Assembly: GCF_001640805.2 (NCBI RefSeq)
Contig: NC_066838.1
Coordinates: 13,043,632 to 13,107,631 of the forward strand
DNA: 64,000 nucleotides
Direction: 5' to 3'
Source: Lates calcarifer
Lineage: Eukaryota; Chordata; Actinopteri; Centropomidae
How positions within the stretch are numbered: position 1 is the stretch's first letter; each line of letters starts with the position of its first letter. The notes beneath the pieces are model-generated. The model was not told the DNA's origin and searched no databases. It saw only the letters and a program-made list of their open reading frames with translations. Positions 1 to 19,160 of this stretch are shown piece after piece. Position numbers and translations under genes: made by a program.

Positions 1-486
1 GGGCCCCAGCGCCCACCTGTACCAGGAGAACCAACCATTCTTGTGAGTGAACGCTGTACTGAATTTACATCATATTACTGTTTATATTTCAGTCTGTAAA
101 TGTGATTCCACAGTTCTTTTTCAGCTATCTGTGATACATGTTATGTTTAAATGTTTGAGTGTCTCTCCGTTTTGAACGTCTCATCTCCATGCAGCCACTC
201 TTAATTGTCTTAACTGTTCTAGGCTGTACCCCCACAGTCTGACACCAGTACCACTGGAGACGCATCGTGGCCCCCCAATCAGCAACCGATCCCCCTCCGG
301 CATGGACAGCAGCAGCACAATGCAGGAGGTGGATATTTTGGCCTAAACCTGACATGTCCTAGTATCAGAAATCCTGTTAGCAAGAAATCCTGGACTCGCA
401 AATTCAAAAGCTGGGCGTGCAAACTGCGCCACTCCGCCAGCTTGTTCAAGAAGCCCAGAGTCCAGCAAGGTAGCGTCCTCTCAGGG

Positions 487-546
<60 letters not shown>

Positions 547-3500
547 CGCGCATGAGAGAGAGAGAGAATGGGATGTTGGAGCATGGACCTAAATCTAATA
601 TCTAGTACCAGCTTTAACATAGTAAAATAACTTTCTTAACCATGAGGAATTAAAAAATGTTAATGTTAATGTATGTTAATGTTAAATAATTCTGTTTTTG
701 CATATTGTTATGTGGCTATAGTCCCCATGTAATGTCAGTGTTGACATCTCTACATACATTGTTGTTTTCTAATTTTAATTTCATTTGTTTATGAATTCCT
801 TTTTTACTAAATTTCATTTTCTTGGCAGCCTTTCTTTTTGCATGGGTTTACTCACCCAGGGGCGAGAACAGTGGAGAGTAGAGGAGGGTGGGAGATTGGC
901 ACAGTGTAGGAAGAGGATGGCATCAGAAATCTGATGCCCATCCCAGTGCAGATGAGCTCTGGAGCAAAGCCTGGCTGTGACCGTGCCCAAGACATATCCC
1001 TTCATATGACAACCCCCACCCCCCCACCCCAATCCGCAGGCACTGCCAGCAGCAGCCATCTCACCTTCTCACATCCACCTGCTGGCTCAGGGTAGAGAGA
1101 GCCATGCAAGTCACGTCATAACACAGATAAGATTGATGCTAAGTTGCTAAGCTATTATGTAATATGTGTATGCTCTCTGTGTCAGCTCATACAATGTAGC
1201 ATTGCTCCGTGAGACCCTACTATATGCTCTAATTGTAGCAGATTGATTTATGAAGATCACTTTCATCATTATCTGTGTGAAATATCCAGATAATGTTGAA
1301 AGCTAAAATTTCTAGGAAATACTGTAAACATTACCCAGGGTTAACAAGTTAGTCAGGTTATGTTGTACATGGGTAGGCTTTTCATATGGCAAAGCTTTGT
1401 CACAGTGTTTAAATATTCCAGTCATCTTGCATGTTTTTGTGTTTATATTTGTTATATGTCTAGCAGTAACTTAGATCCTTTGCTACAAGTGCACATGCAT
1501 GAGCTCGTATGTTATGTTCCACACAAGTGACTAATAATGGATCGTTATCTGTAAGTAACACCCATTTCAGGCTGCATATTTTCATGTTGGTCTTAAATTA
1601 TGCAGTGATTATCCATGTACACACTTTGCTAATATAGTAATCCCAAAATGTCAAACACATGGAACAATATCACTGTGGATCTCGGATCAGATCCCGGATT
1701 TGATATTGGGCTTTGTTGTCTGGTATATGAGTGGGACAATGATGAGTCAGTGAGAATGAGAGAGTGGATGTGTGTGTGGGTGGGTGGGGGTACACTATTG
1801 TAAACATCCAACTGCCATTTCATATGTTTCTTTTTTTAATTTAATGACTTCCTATAATTATGTTTTTAATGAAACATGCATTTACCACTCCTTCCCACAC
1901 GCCCATACATCTTTCTTTTAAGCATGTATCTTCACATCCCAAAAATTGAATTTATTTTTTCAGTTTATTGTTTATAATTTGGACAAATGACTGCCACTGA
2001 ACTCAGCATATGTTTACACATTTCATAGACCTGAATGCAAGCCACGTAAGTCACAAAGCTGATGATGTATGATATTGGTGGGTGATTTTTTAACACTGTG
2101 CCTTTGTGTTCGTGCCCTGTGTCTGTCTGTGTGCATCTATATCTCTCTGTCATGTACATTTTTCTGTGTCTGTTGCTTTTGTGTTTGTCTGCCTTGTCAT
2201 TCATGTGCTCTTTATACCTGTGTGTCTGTGTTCTCGTCTCTGGGTCCATGTCTCCCCTTTTTGTTTTTCATCCCTTTCTCTATATTAGATGGACGTTCCA
2301 GCAGTCAGGCACTTAGAGAGGAGAAAGAGGTGCCACCCGTAAATCCACCTCAGTCACGCAAAGGACGATTTCAGGTAGGAGGGATAGCCCAGATTTTATC
2401 TTTGCCTCTCAAAGTCTTCAGACCTTCAGACCAGTGTGAATAAGCAGCAAATGTCTCCCACATCCTCTGCCATCAGGTGACTCCAGTGCCCCAGACTTCT
2501 CCCCCAAAGGATGCGCCATCAGGCCATGGTAGCACTCACAGGAAAGTGGGACGCTTCTCTGTAACCCAGACCGAGACTAAGAAAGAGGATGGGCAGACTG
2601 ACAGCTCCCTGGTGTCTCCTCATTTGGAGAGGGAGAGGAGGAGATCCCGGGCAAAGGAAGGGGAGAAAGATGAAAGTAAGAAGACCCCAGCAGTGGCTCA
2701 TCTGTCTCGAGGTCATGGACATAGCCACTCACCCCTGGGCAGCAGTGACGATGATGATGAAAGCGAGCTGGAAGATGAAGACCTGAGAAGAGAACTGCAC
2801 AAACTCCGAGAGAAGTAAGTCAGTTAAGGGAGACACGTTTGTCTCCTCATTTATTATATTTTCTGTTTTGTGTCTCCATTAATTGTTGTTTCCTGCCTAC
2901 AGAGTATAACAGATATTTTCACTGTTTTGTATCACTTTTATAGGCACATCAAAGAGGTGGTATCCCTTCAGGCCCAGCAGAACAGAGAGCTGCAGGAACT
3001 ATACAGACAGCTCCGTTCCCTCAAAGACCAGAGGCAGAGTCTGCCTGCCTCCCTTTCCCGAACCCCTCCTCTTCCCACTGCACCTCCTGTCCTCTCTCCT
3101 CGCAGGCCCAGGCCAGCCAAAATCAAACTCCGGCCCCGGCCTCACTCTCACATGGATAACAACGGAGTTACGCACTCTGGTAAGGATTTTTTGTCTACTC
3201 TCTCTCTCTTTTTTGGCTTGCTGTCTGTGTAACCGTTTCTTGTATCTTTCAACTAGGGATTCAGCAGTCAAGTAGTTTCTCAGGTGGTGAACAGAGTAGA
3301 CTGCCCCTATACTGCAACCCAGAGCACCGCCCGTCACTGCCTGCTAAAAGAGGTGTGGTTTGCCATAATATCAATAAACTGATATATCAGTATTTATCAT
3401 ATTTAGTAACAATCAATGGTATGATGCCCCCCCCCCCTCATTTTTCCACAGATAACAGTCCTCTGAGAAAAAGCACATTCACTGATGAACTGCACAAACT

Positions 3501-4769
3501 TGTTGATAATTGGACAAAGGAGACGGTGGGCCCCGCCCCGCCCAAGCCTTCACTCAATCAGATCAAGCAGATTCAACAGGTGCAGGAGTTGGGAGGCTGG
3601 AGCCAGGCGACTGAGGTACTGCAGAATTAAGTGAGAAAGTTGATACCATTCGCATGTGTTAATGTTTAATGTAAGGCTACAGCCAGTGCCATGTTAGCTT
3701 AGCTTAGCATAAAGAGTGAAAACGGGGGAAACAGCTAGCCTGACTCTGTCCAAAGGAAGCAAAATCTGCCGATACAAGTGAATACAAGGAATAGTCAGAC
3801 AAAATTGTAACTTTTTTGCAATTGTTTCCACTTATTTCCAGTATTTATTCTTAGCTAAGCTAACTAGCTGCTGGCAATGGTATGTCAGTGGTATCATACT
3901 TCTCATTTAATCATCAACAAGAGAGCAAATAAGTGTATTGGACAAATATCAAACTATTGCTTTAATATATGTTCAGAAATACATTTTTTATTTCACAGAT
4001 TAGGTTGTGCTTTTGTATTATTAATCACTTTCTCATAAAAAGATGGTTGTATCATAAAAGATGATTAAAAGAAAACAGTGTTCAATTCATTTTAATGAAA
4101 GAGACTGCAGAAATATTCTGGAACTGAATAACACCAAACCATTATTTTTGTGCTGTAATATTCCCTCAGTTCTCATGACTATATTCCATACAGGTGGCTC
4201 CACCAGGTTGGTTTCCAGTGGCACCACTGAACCCCCAGGCATCCCCGACCCCTGCCAGCTTGCCTGTGGCAGCCCCTTCCCATTACACAGGTGGAGGGAG
4301 CCTGTCCACCCTGCCCTCTCCAGGACCTCCACCACAAACGCACATGGCTCAGATGCCACAGATGCAGCAAAGTTTACACCTCCATCAGTCTCTCCCCCTC
4401 CCGCAGATGACCTTTCAGCAGTCGCCACTCCGCCAGCAGATACCGCAGCCGCGGATGCAAACTCCCATACAGTCTCAGTCGCTACCACAGACACAGCCCA
4501 TTACCCAGCTGCCCCACTCACCACCTCAAAGCCAACCGCTGCTGCCTTCCCAAATGCCCACATCTCCAGTGTCCACGGCCGCGTCTCTGCTGCCTGGCAG
4601 TGGTGCCACTGCAACCACAGATAGCACTGCTGCTACTGGGGGGACATTTTGCTCCTGTTCCTCATCCTCTTCCACCTGTTCCTCCTCTTGCTCTACTGCT
4701 GCTCTACCTTCCAGTGCCAAAATTCACCCAACACCCCCCACCTCGACTCTTCCTCTGGGACAGAAATGA
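1..4769 (+). CDS. wnk3: WNK lysine-deficient protein kinase, C-terminal part (probably WNK3), 5' end outside window
   Basis: The window opens inside a WNK kinase gene. WNKs phosphorylate SPAK/OSR1 and so control NKCC and NCC cation-chloride cotransporters; the kinase domain lies upstream, outside this sequence. Exons I read: 1-42, 223-469, 2289-2374, 2477-2814, 2944-3179, 3257-3352, 3452-3615 and 4194-4769, with TGA at 4767-4769. All junctions are GT-AG and join in one frame, about 594 residues. Seen: a conserved block with [18 protein letters not shown] (exon 2), two RFxV motifs, an acidic stretch leading into a coiled coil, the block [15 protein letters not shown] (exon 3452-3615), and a Pro/Gln/Ser tail ending in a Cys/Ser-rich patch. 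The exon 2 acceptor could instead be at 238 (15 bases shorter, in frame). WNK identity is strong; WNK3 rather than WNK1/2/4 rests mainly on the neighbours phf8 and huwe1. Confidence 0.85.
470..2288 (+). other. wnk3: wnk3 intron, with (GA)n repeat and a GC-rich block
   Basis: This 1.8-kb intron begins with a GTAGCG donor and ends at TATTAG. It holds a long (GA)n microsatellite 20 bases inside the donor and a GC-rich block at about 830-1080, in otherwise AT-rich sequence. I see no exon whose frame joins cleanly to its neighbours. The rest is unremarkable. Confidence 0.6.
490..567 (+). repeat. (GA)n microsatellite
   Basis: An almost pure GA dinucleotide run covers about 490-541. It is broken by a short GC-rich interruption (AAAGCGCGCGCAT) and resumes to about 567. 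It sits immediately downstream of a wnk3 splice donor. Confidence 0.95.
2363..2563 (+). other. wnk3: WNK RFxV docking motifs
   Basis: Two RFxV tetrapeptides lie close together in the protein. GRFQV is split by an intron (bases 2363-2374 plus 2477-2479), and GRFSV has RFSV at 2552-2563. RFxV/I motifs are the known ligands of the CCT/PF2-like domains of SPAK/OSR1 and of WNKs themselves, so this segment probably docks the downstream kinases. The motifs are visible; binding is inferred from the family. Confidence 0.8.
2745..3050 (+). other. wnk3: WNK C-terminal coiled coil, split by an intron
   Basis: An acidic run ([12 protein letters not shown]) passes into a heptad-like helix, [11 protein letters not shown] then [20 protein letters not shown]. 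The helix is interrupted by the intron 2815-2943, which splits a Lys codon. WNK C-terminal coiled coils carry an HQ motif used for WNK-WNK multimerisation, and the HIKEV and QAQQ segments fit that. A Pro-rich linker follows to 3179. Confidence 0.7.
3680..3970. repeat. Dispersed teleost repeat (non-coding, MITE/SINE-like), copy 1
   Basis: The stretch contains TTAGCTTAGCTTAGCATAAA, then GAAACAGCTAGCC, CTCTGTCCAAAGG, AGCTAAGCTAACTAGCTGCT, GAGCAAATAAGTGTATT and finally AAACTATTGCTTTAA. I recognise this order of blocks from a dispersed element very common in percomorph genomes. It has no coding capacity and lies in the last wnk3 intron. A second, shorter and more diverged copy lies near 12.9-13.0 kb. 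Class assignment is uncertain. Confidence 0.6.
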
Positions 4770-7520
4770 AACCAAGGCGAAGTGTGAGGTCAATATGAAG
4801 GTGCAAGAGATGGAAACACTAAGTTGATCAGGAAGTAAAGCAGATCCATTCGGAGTGTTAGTTCTGTGTATGCATGAGAGAGCTGTGACTGCGATGAATA
4901 TGTGGATTCCAGTCTACTTCTGGATGAGATGGAGAGTGAATGTGAGAGATGATAGATTCTAGTATGTACAAGACAGAGGGTAACATGGAACACAGCAGCT
5001 AGGGTTTATGAATCATGGTATGTTTGGGTGTTGAGATGTATAAATTCATTAATGTATGAGTGTGTGAATTATGAGTGTGGGTGAGTGTTAATGAATTATC
5101 CAAGTACATATCCCTTATGTCCTTTAACACAAATTAATGTTCATGTTTTTGTTTTCAAACCAACTCTCCACAACGGAACTCTCCCTTAGAAGAGACAAGA
5201 AGGACAAAATATTTGACAGTGTGTTGACATTTTTTGTTTAATTTGTCAAAGCTTACAGTGGAAGGACTATCAATTTTAAAAGTGCAATTAGCAATGGTCA
5301 TCTAAATTGATCAGCATGTATTGTATTAATTTGTCTGTAAGGCATAAAATATTTTTGTAGAAGCACATTGATGAAAACCAGATGCATAGGGCATTTTTTC
5401 ATGATCTTTACATGATCTTTTAAAAGTGTAAGCCTACAGCACAAGGTGTTTCAGTGGGTAATGAAAAAAAAATTAAACAGCATGTTACAGAGTAGAGCAC
5501 GGTTAAGTTATCTGACTACCATCATTACCACAATACGACCAAATACATTGTTGCAGTGTTGTGCACCTTACAGCATGTGCTTAATTTGTATTATTTTATG
5601 TTTGTAACATAGAAGCAGTCTGAATTACCATGAGTGATATGATATGAATTCAGATGATTTCTTAATATGATGGCAAATTGAAATATGCCATATATGTTCA
5701 GTGGATACCTGGGTAGACTCAGCCCAAGACTGCATGACCTTATGACTAACTTGACTTGCCTGAGTGCAAACTGCTTGCACTTGCTGTATATTCATGAATC
5801 TCACATTTACTGTTTGCAGCCTACTGAGATGATTAATCAGTCATGAGTAAATTTGCTTTCAGTATGACATGCTTCCACATTTGACATTTGTGCTTTCAGT
5901 TTGAGCTCTGCATATCAAATTATATCACAGTGTCATGCTGAGGAAAAGGAGGACAAAAAAAAAAGAAAAAAAAAACTGCCAAGTTATTACAGACTGGGGA
6001 GACCATATGGGTTATTCCCATATTGCCTTTTAAAATTACTACATTTTTTGTGAGTGTGTGAGTGTATATTTTTTCTGTGTGACAAAAGCTTTGTGATAGT
6101 CCCATGGTATATTGCATTATAAACTGCATCCCTGTTTCTTTCATTCAAAGCGGCCTCTCAAATGTCACTGTACCCAACTGAAAATGTTTACTCTGCTTGT
6201 GTCATGGGCTTGTTTCCTCAAGAAACAAAAACAAGCGAGAGGTTCGACCATATACCAGTTGTAAGTTTGATGTCCAACGCTGTTGTGGGGTCCTCACTTG
6301 CCTATTTGTCAACTTTCTTTGGCGTTGTACAAATTCCTTATTTCAATTGTTAACTATTTAGTCTTCAACCATAGGCTGTCAGTGGGACCGCACCTGTCAG
6401 AAGCTGATGTGCTTTATGCACACTGCAAAAGGTTTAATCAAGTCAAAAATGCTCCATTCCTCTATTTCTAAACTCACATCATTTGTAGAGATACGCAGAG
6501 TAATATATCTTCAGCAGATATATTACTGTACATTTTCTTTGGCTGTCAGTGCACTTAGCCATACACACATTTGACTATTAATGGTCAGGCGTTAATCATT
6601 TTGGCATAATAATTAGCCTGTAGTCAAAGCAGCATTTCTGTTTTAATAATGATAGAGAGATTGCGTGCCACAGAAAACTCAGAAAACAGAAGATTGTACA
6701 TGTTGTTAAAGACTGCTAAATGTGAGTCAAAGAAATTTTAATCATCAATGGTTAAGGAAGACTAGTTTGTGCTAAAGGGTATGGTTGTTCAAAAACTGCA
6801 AATGCATAATCTAGAGTATAACACTGGTTTTCTGTATTTGTTGCTTTTCAAGACAACCCACATTTTCACAGAGATGTAGTTCATTATTAGTGAAGGTGAG
6901 ATACTGTGCTGTCATGTCTGATACTAACATGTTGACTGCAAGCTACAGCTCAACGATCATGATTCATGATGTGGAGCTGGCTTTGTCCTTGAAGTGTTAC
7001 CAAAATGTTATCTAAAAGATAAAGATTATTTTTGTATTTTGAAATGGGGTTGTACAAATTGTAAAATTGTGTTCTCATCATTATAAATCAGAGGTTATTT
7101 GAAGCTAGAAAACACTGGTTTTCATCCCTGTTTACATGGGACTCCCCTGCCTTGATATACCTCTCTGAGTCCTGACAGACCAGGGTCATTTAAGATTATA
7201 TTCAGAGAATTCTTGGTCATTTTTGACATCTTATTTCCGTTTTAAACTGTAAAAACCAGGATGATCCATAATAGAATGACATTAGCAACTTCCTGGGCTG
7301 CAAGTCAAACCTAATAAACTTCCAAATTAATGCAACAAAAACCTGGGGAGTCCCAAATGGCATGACTGAGAACCAATAATAAAAGAACATTTGGGCAAAA
7401 AAACCTAGAAAAATAAGGTATGTTGCTGGTGATTTAGCCTCTGTAAATTGTAACTAATTCAACTGTTGATTTTATTTATGTTTTGTAACTAATCAAAATA
7501 AATGATGTCAAACATCAAAT
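4770..7520 (+). other. wnk3: wnk3 3' UTR (probable extent)
   Basis: About 2.7 kb of AT-rich sequence follows the wnk3 stop codon without a supported gene. The best polyadenylation hexamer is AATAAA at 7497-7502, followed about 26 bases later by a TG-rich tract. Small open frames here have no recognisable content. The extent is inferred from the signal, not from transcripts. Confidence 0.5.
7497..7502 (+). terminator. wnk3: Poly(A) signal AATAAA, probable wnk3 3' end
   Basis: A canonical hexamer is followed at 7529 by a long (TG)n tract that could act as the GU-rich downstream element. The AATAAA-to-GU spacing of about 26 bases is in the usual range. AATAAA-like hexamers earlier in the UTR could give shorter isoforms. 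Confidence 0.55.
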
Positions 7521-7526
7521 TATGAC

Positions 7527-7528
<2 letters not shown>

Positions 7529-7568
<40 letters not shown>

Positions 7569-7595
7569 TGCGTGCATGTGTGTGTGTGTGTGTGT
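7529..7595 (+). repeat. (TG)n microsatellite
   Basis: A TG dinucleotide tract with a central GCGCGTGCGTGCATG interruption. It lies directly downstream of the proposed wnk3 poly(A) signal. Confidence 0.95.
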
Positions 7596-7599
7596 TTTA

Positions 7600-8560
7600 A
7601 TTATGGCAATGAAGGTAAGTGTGATTTGCAGTAGAAGAACTACACATACCAACCTCACTGCTTGGGAGTGCACTCTAAGATGATTACATTTGATTAATCT
7701 CATATAATGTATCTCCAGGGGTTTATTTTCTCTTACATGGATTTATTTTCAGGTGTAGTTTAATTTTTTTTTTTTTCTTTTTCTTTTACTTTCAATAGTG
7801 AATAAATATATAGCCTTGTTGTTCCAGTCCATGTTCATGTATCTGTTTATTCACAGATAAATAAATAGGGTACTATAAAGCTATTAAATTTAGTTTCTGC
7901 AGCTTTTTTAGAAGCTTTATTAGAAACAACCAAATTACAGTTACATAACTTATTAACATATATGGCATCAAAGAGGACACAAAGTGCCAGAGGAAGTAAC
8001 AATAACATAATACCGAAGAATATGCAAAAAAGATAAATCTAAAATAAAGGGAGCTCTTTACATTAAACAAAAATCAAGTAATATAAAAGAGAAAAAATAA
8101 TAATAGGCCTATACACAAATGATTTACTAAATAATGTAGGTTTTAAAGATTGTATGGGATTGTGTAAGAAAGAGAGTCTCTACTTTAAGATTATACATAA
8201 CTGAATTAAAAACATAACTTATGTTGAATTGTTATCAGTATAAATCTAAATAACACGACCTTGCAACATGCTCATTTGAACAGTTTTTGTAGATGTAGAA
8301 AAATCAGAAAAATCATACAGTAAAAAAAATAAGTGAACGTCTGTTTCTTTGTTTAGCTCACAAAAAAACCAAGGAATGATTAATAATCAATTTAAACCTT
8401 TGCATATCACGATTTACGGAATACGTGCAATGTCGAATTTTAAAATGCAAGTTTGTTTCCGAATTGACGTCCTGCAACATTTTTGTCCTGAATGTAACTC
8501 CATACTTGGCTGTCCGCAACTTTATTGTTTTTTCAACAGCAGACAGCGACGAACAACGGT
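7600..8560. other. Intergenic region between wnk3 and phf8
   Basis: About 1 kb of AT-rich sequence with T-runs. No exon, RNA gene or mobile element is recognisable. Its right end passes into the more CpG-containing phf8 promoter region. Confidence 0.5.
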
Positions 8561-8837
8561 CTGACGCTGCTGCCTTTGAAATGGCGTTGATGCAGATAAA
8601 TACGCCGTTATTTGTAGTTATTGAGCTCGTTTAAGTCGCTTAGATTTTAGTTTTCGGGTCCAGTCTGAACCTGTGGACCCAGCCTCTATATTTGGGCATT
8701 ACAGAGTTGATAAACAAAAATGTGGTGAAGGAAATTGTAAATAATTTACGTTGCATAATAAGGCCGCAGCTAACCCCGAGCTTGCGTAGGGATTACAACG
8801 GCTTTCGAATGCTTGGCCCAGCCGCAACTACATTTCG
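8560..8837 (+). promoter_or_regulatory. phf8: phf8 promoter and probable non-coding first exon
   Basis: CpG frequency rises from about 8.55 kb, and an excellent donor (TTTCG followed by GTGAGT) starts at 8838, so a non-coding first exon ending at 8837 is likely. It would splice to an exon starting at 9473 (acceptor TTTTTCAACAG), which carries the 5' UTR and the start codon at 9682. There is no obvious TATA box. The transcription start itself cannot be fixed from sequence. Confidence 0.5.
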
Positions 8838-9472
8838 GTGAGTTGCTAGTGTTAAATATCGATTTAGCTTGCAAATGATATACTTTGTGTGGCTGAAATT
8901 AATCAGTTGTGTCTGGTGAATGTAGCATTTCTTTCAACATTAATAGCTAAATTAATAGCACAAACTCTTTCCGTGTATAAGCTGAAGTTAACATGTTTGC
9001 AAATGCTTAGGTTAGCTAAATCGTTAGCTAATGTGGCTAATGTTAGCTTACTTGCTACATACGGTAGCACATTGATAGCAATGCAACGTTGACAGTGCAC
9101 TGTTGTTTACAAACAGTGAGCCACCGTTACAACCTGCCAGATGCTACTCTAAACAGCTCATTATCACAAGAAAAGTGTTTTTATGTAAAAAGTGAGTGGG
9201 AAGGATATACGATGGCTGTTACCTTTCTAAGTTTGTATTTGAAATGGCAGTTTGACTACTTTCAGAGTAATGTTATTCTACCGAAATGTAACATTAAATA
9301 ACTTCTTCACCTAGATGGTTCACTGAGTTTGTCCCTTATGCTGCAGGAATAGTGATTGTACGTGATATCGGGAGCAGTTTTAGACATTTGTTCACCTTAT
9401 GTCTTAATGAGCTTTTAAATGCGGTTGCGTTATTAATAGCCAACTATTAACATGTTATATGTTTTTCAACAG

Positions 9473-9681
9473 GTATACTGGTGAATCCGGGTGGACTGGG
9501 AGTGAAGTGATAGACTTGCAGTTCAGTTCAACTGTAACATTGCCCTTCCTACATATCTAATTTAGTCTGTAATTTGTTAAATAGTCCCTTTTATCTGATT
9601 TAGATTTTGATATCTTAACATTAATAAAGGTTGATAGTTTTTTCACACACACTCAGTCACACACATACACACACACTCGAC
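9473..9681 (+). other. phf8: phf8 5' UTR part of the first coding exon
   Basis: After a good acceptor at 9471-9472, about 209 untranslated bases precede the ATG at 9682. The sequence just upstream of the start is CA-rich (cacacacacactcgac). Confidence 0.6.
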
Positions 9682-16999
<7,318 letters not shown>

Positions 17000-17850
17000 G
17001 AGATGTTGTAAATGTGGTTGAAGACTTAAATGGGGAATGAAGAAAAAGGAGTTTGTGAAAGTAGGTCTGAAGGAAGTAGAGATAGTCATCTATATTTTGT
17101 ATTCTAGACAAATTTGTTTACTGTTTTCACCTCTTATATAATCTCACTATATCTTGCCCTACACCAAGTATTCAGCCCAGCTAATTAGCAGCCAGTTTTG
17201 GCATGCCACTTATCTGTATCTGCATAAAGGTATTTTCAGAGGCACATCTGTGAGTTTAAACAAATCACTGTAATGTTCTACATAAACAGTTACTGTGGTA
17301 AATAACTCTTAATGGTCACATATTTGACATTTGAATAGGAAATTGTGGAAAGCTTTTCAAAATGACAGATTTATTTGAGTGATTTCACTAGCTAGACTAA
17401 CTAGCGTGACAAACAAAGCCTAATTGTTTCTTTTGTTTTGTATCTTTTGCTATTTTTAGTGGCTGTATTTATGCAAAGACATTGTACTGTCCATTATAAT
17501 TTTTTAAAAGGGAAAGAAAAACAACACATTTTCTAGTCAGGTAAAATGTAATGTCTGTATAGCCCCCAGTCCCACACAAACAGTGACACATACAGTCATG
17601 CAGTTGTAATATTGTATTCAGTTGTTTTTTTTTTTTTACCTCATTTTTACCTCATAAAATCTAGTGTGGTATGATGATTACAGCATGCCAATCTTTACAC
17701 ACAAACAGTTTCGCAAAAATCCAGTGTATGCACATGGTCAGCACCCAGTACGCCACATGTATTAATTTCAGAATTTGGCACTGATGTTTTTATAAGTCAT
17801 CTTCCTCCATATATTGTAGCTTTACAAATAAAATAGAATGTGCTAATCTC
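17000..17850 (+). other. phf8: phf8 3' UTR (probable)
   Basis: AT-rich untranslated sequence follows the TGA at 16997-16999. The only canonical AATAAA I found before the huwe1 promoter is at 17827-17832. A longer UTR, using ATTAAA-type signals near 19.13 kb, is possible. Confidence 0.5.
17827..17832 (+). terminator. phf8: Poly(A) signal AATAAA, probable phf8 3' end
   Basis: Hexamer in the context ACAAATAAAATAG, about 830 bases after the stop codon. No strong GU-rich element directly follows, so use of this site is only likely. Confidence 0.5.
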
Positions 17851-19160
17851 ATGCCAAGAGTAACATACAACTCTATTTATTCTGATCATATTTATTTAAC
17901 AAGGCAATGTTTTGCCATCACTTATCCTGCTTTAATGTAGTATGTTCGTACCACCTCATCCTCTTGGTCCCTTCTTTAATTATTTTCAACCACTTAAAAC
18001 CTGTATAAAAAAATATTCATGGCTTTGTTATAATTTTTTACAGTTTAAGTTGTCATTGTAAATACTTGTAATATTTGTAATTTATATAGCTACATTGGAA
18101 AAGCAGAAAAATATTATGAGTTGAAGAGAATAGTTTCCTGCAGGTTGCCATTATCCATGCCCCAAGTGTTGGCAGCATTCTTGGGCCAGATGTAGAGATG
18201 TGTTTTCTTTCCACAGAATGTACTAGTCATAAAATGTTGGCAGAAATGTAGATTTAACTGTGTGAAAACATTGTGAAGGTGCAGGATATGACTTCATTTG
18301 TAAATATATGTTGTAATTTAAGTTCTTTTGTAGTTCAAAAACTTTGAAATTTTTCTTAACATAACTTGTACATGATACATTGCTGTATTTGGAAAATATC
18401 TGAAATAGTTCTTTTTTTATATTTGTACGCAGTAATTGTCATGCTTAGTTTGTCATGTTGTCTTGTTAGTATAATATTGGAAGTGTTCTGGAAAAAAATG
18501 CCCTGTTAAAATTCATCCATTTAGTTTTATATTAATTATTGTTGATATTCACTCCTGTGTTGGTGTGTACTGTGTGTTTTAAACATGATGTGTTTAAATA
18601 CGACCTGGAAAAGATAAAATATACCATGGGCAAAATTTCTTTTTCCATTGAATTTATTTGAAGAACACTAAATCACCAAAAGTGTGATTTGTGGGCCAAA
18701 TGAATGGTTTTCTCTTTACTGTGCTTCAGTCTATTGGAGAGCTCAGTTTTCATCACTTTCACCAATTTTCTGTATTGGAAAGTCATCATTAAGACACAAG
18801 AAGGAATACTGTGTTGTATTTAACACATCTACACTTAATGATTTCCTCCAATGAAAGTACAATTTGATGCTTTGTGGTAGATACAAAATGGTAGTAAGCC
18901 ACTCAAGGTAATACTTATGAATGATAACTGGTGACTACAATTCTTCTCAGGGTTTTTATTTTGTTGTTGTATGAATTATTGTACTATTATTTTCGCATCT
19001 AAACCATCTAAATATTATTTCCAATGCTCTATTTTAAATACCGTTCAAATTGGGGTTAAATGCATTTGTTATTAAAATGTCCAATCTTTATTTCCTAATT
19101 TTTGTCAGTGAGTTTGAATACACTTTCATATTAAACTGAATTAAACTATATTTTTCATAA
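17851..19160. other. Intergenic region between phf8 and huwe1
   Basis: 1.3 kb of AT-rich sequence with no gene, RNA or mobile element that I can support. Part of it may be a longer phf8 3' UTR. Confidence 0.45.

Noticed and set aside
279..620. Antisense open frame with a long Leu-Ser run
   Set aside because: The run is the (GA)n microsatellite read on the other strand, and the rest is opposite a WNK exon.
4061..4624. 187-codon + strand open frame overlapping the last wnk3 exon
   Set aside because: It is a shifted frame of a Pro/Gln/Ser-rich exon and begins in the intron. The frame 4194-4769 is the one that joins the upstream exons in phase.
1..4769. WNK1, WNK2 or WNK4 instead of WNK3
   Set aside because: The C-terminal motifs are shared by the family, so sequence alone does not decide. 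The neighbours phf8 and huwe1 match the human WNK3 locus. A tree with all fish WNKs would settle it.
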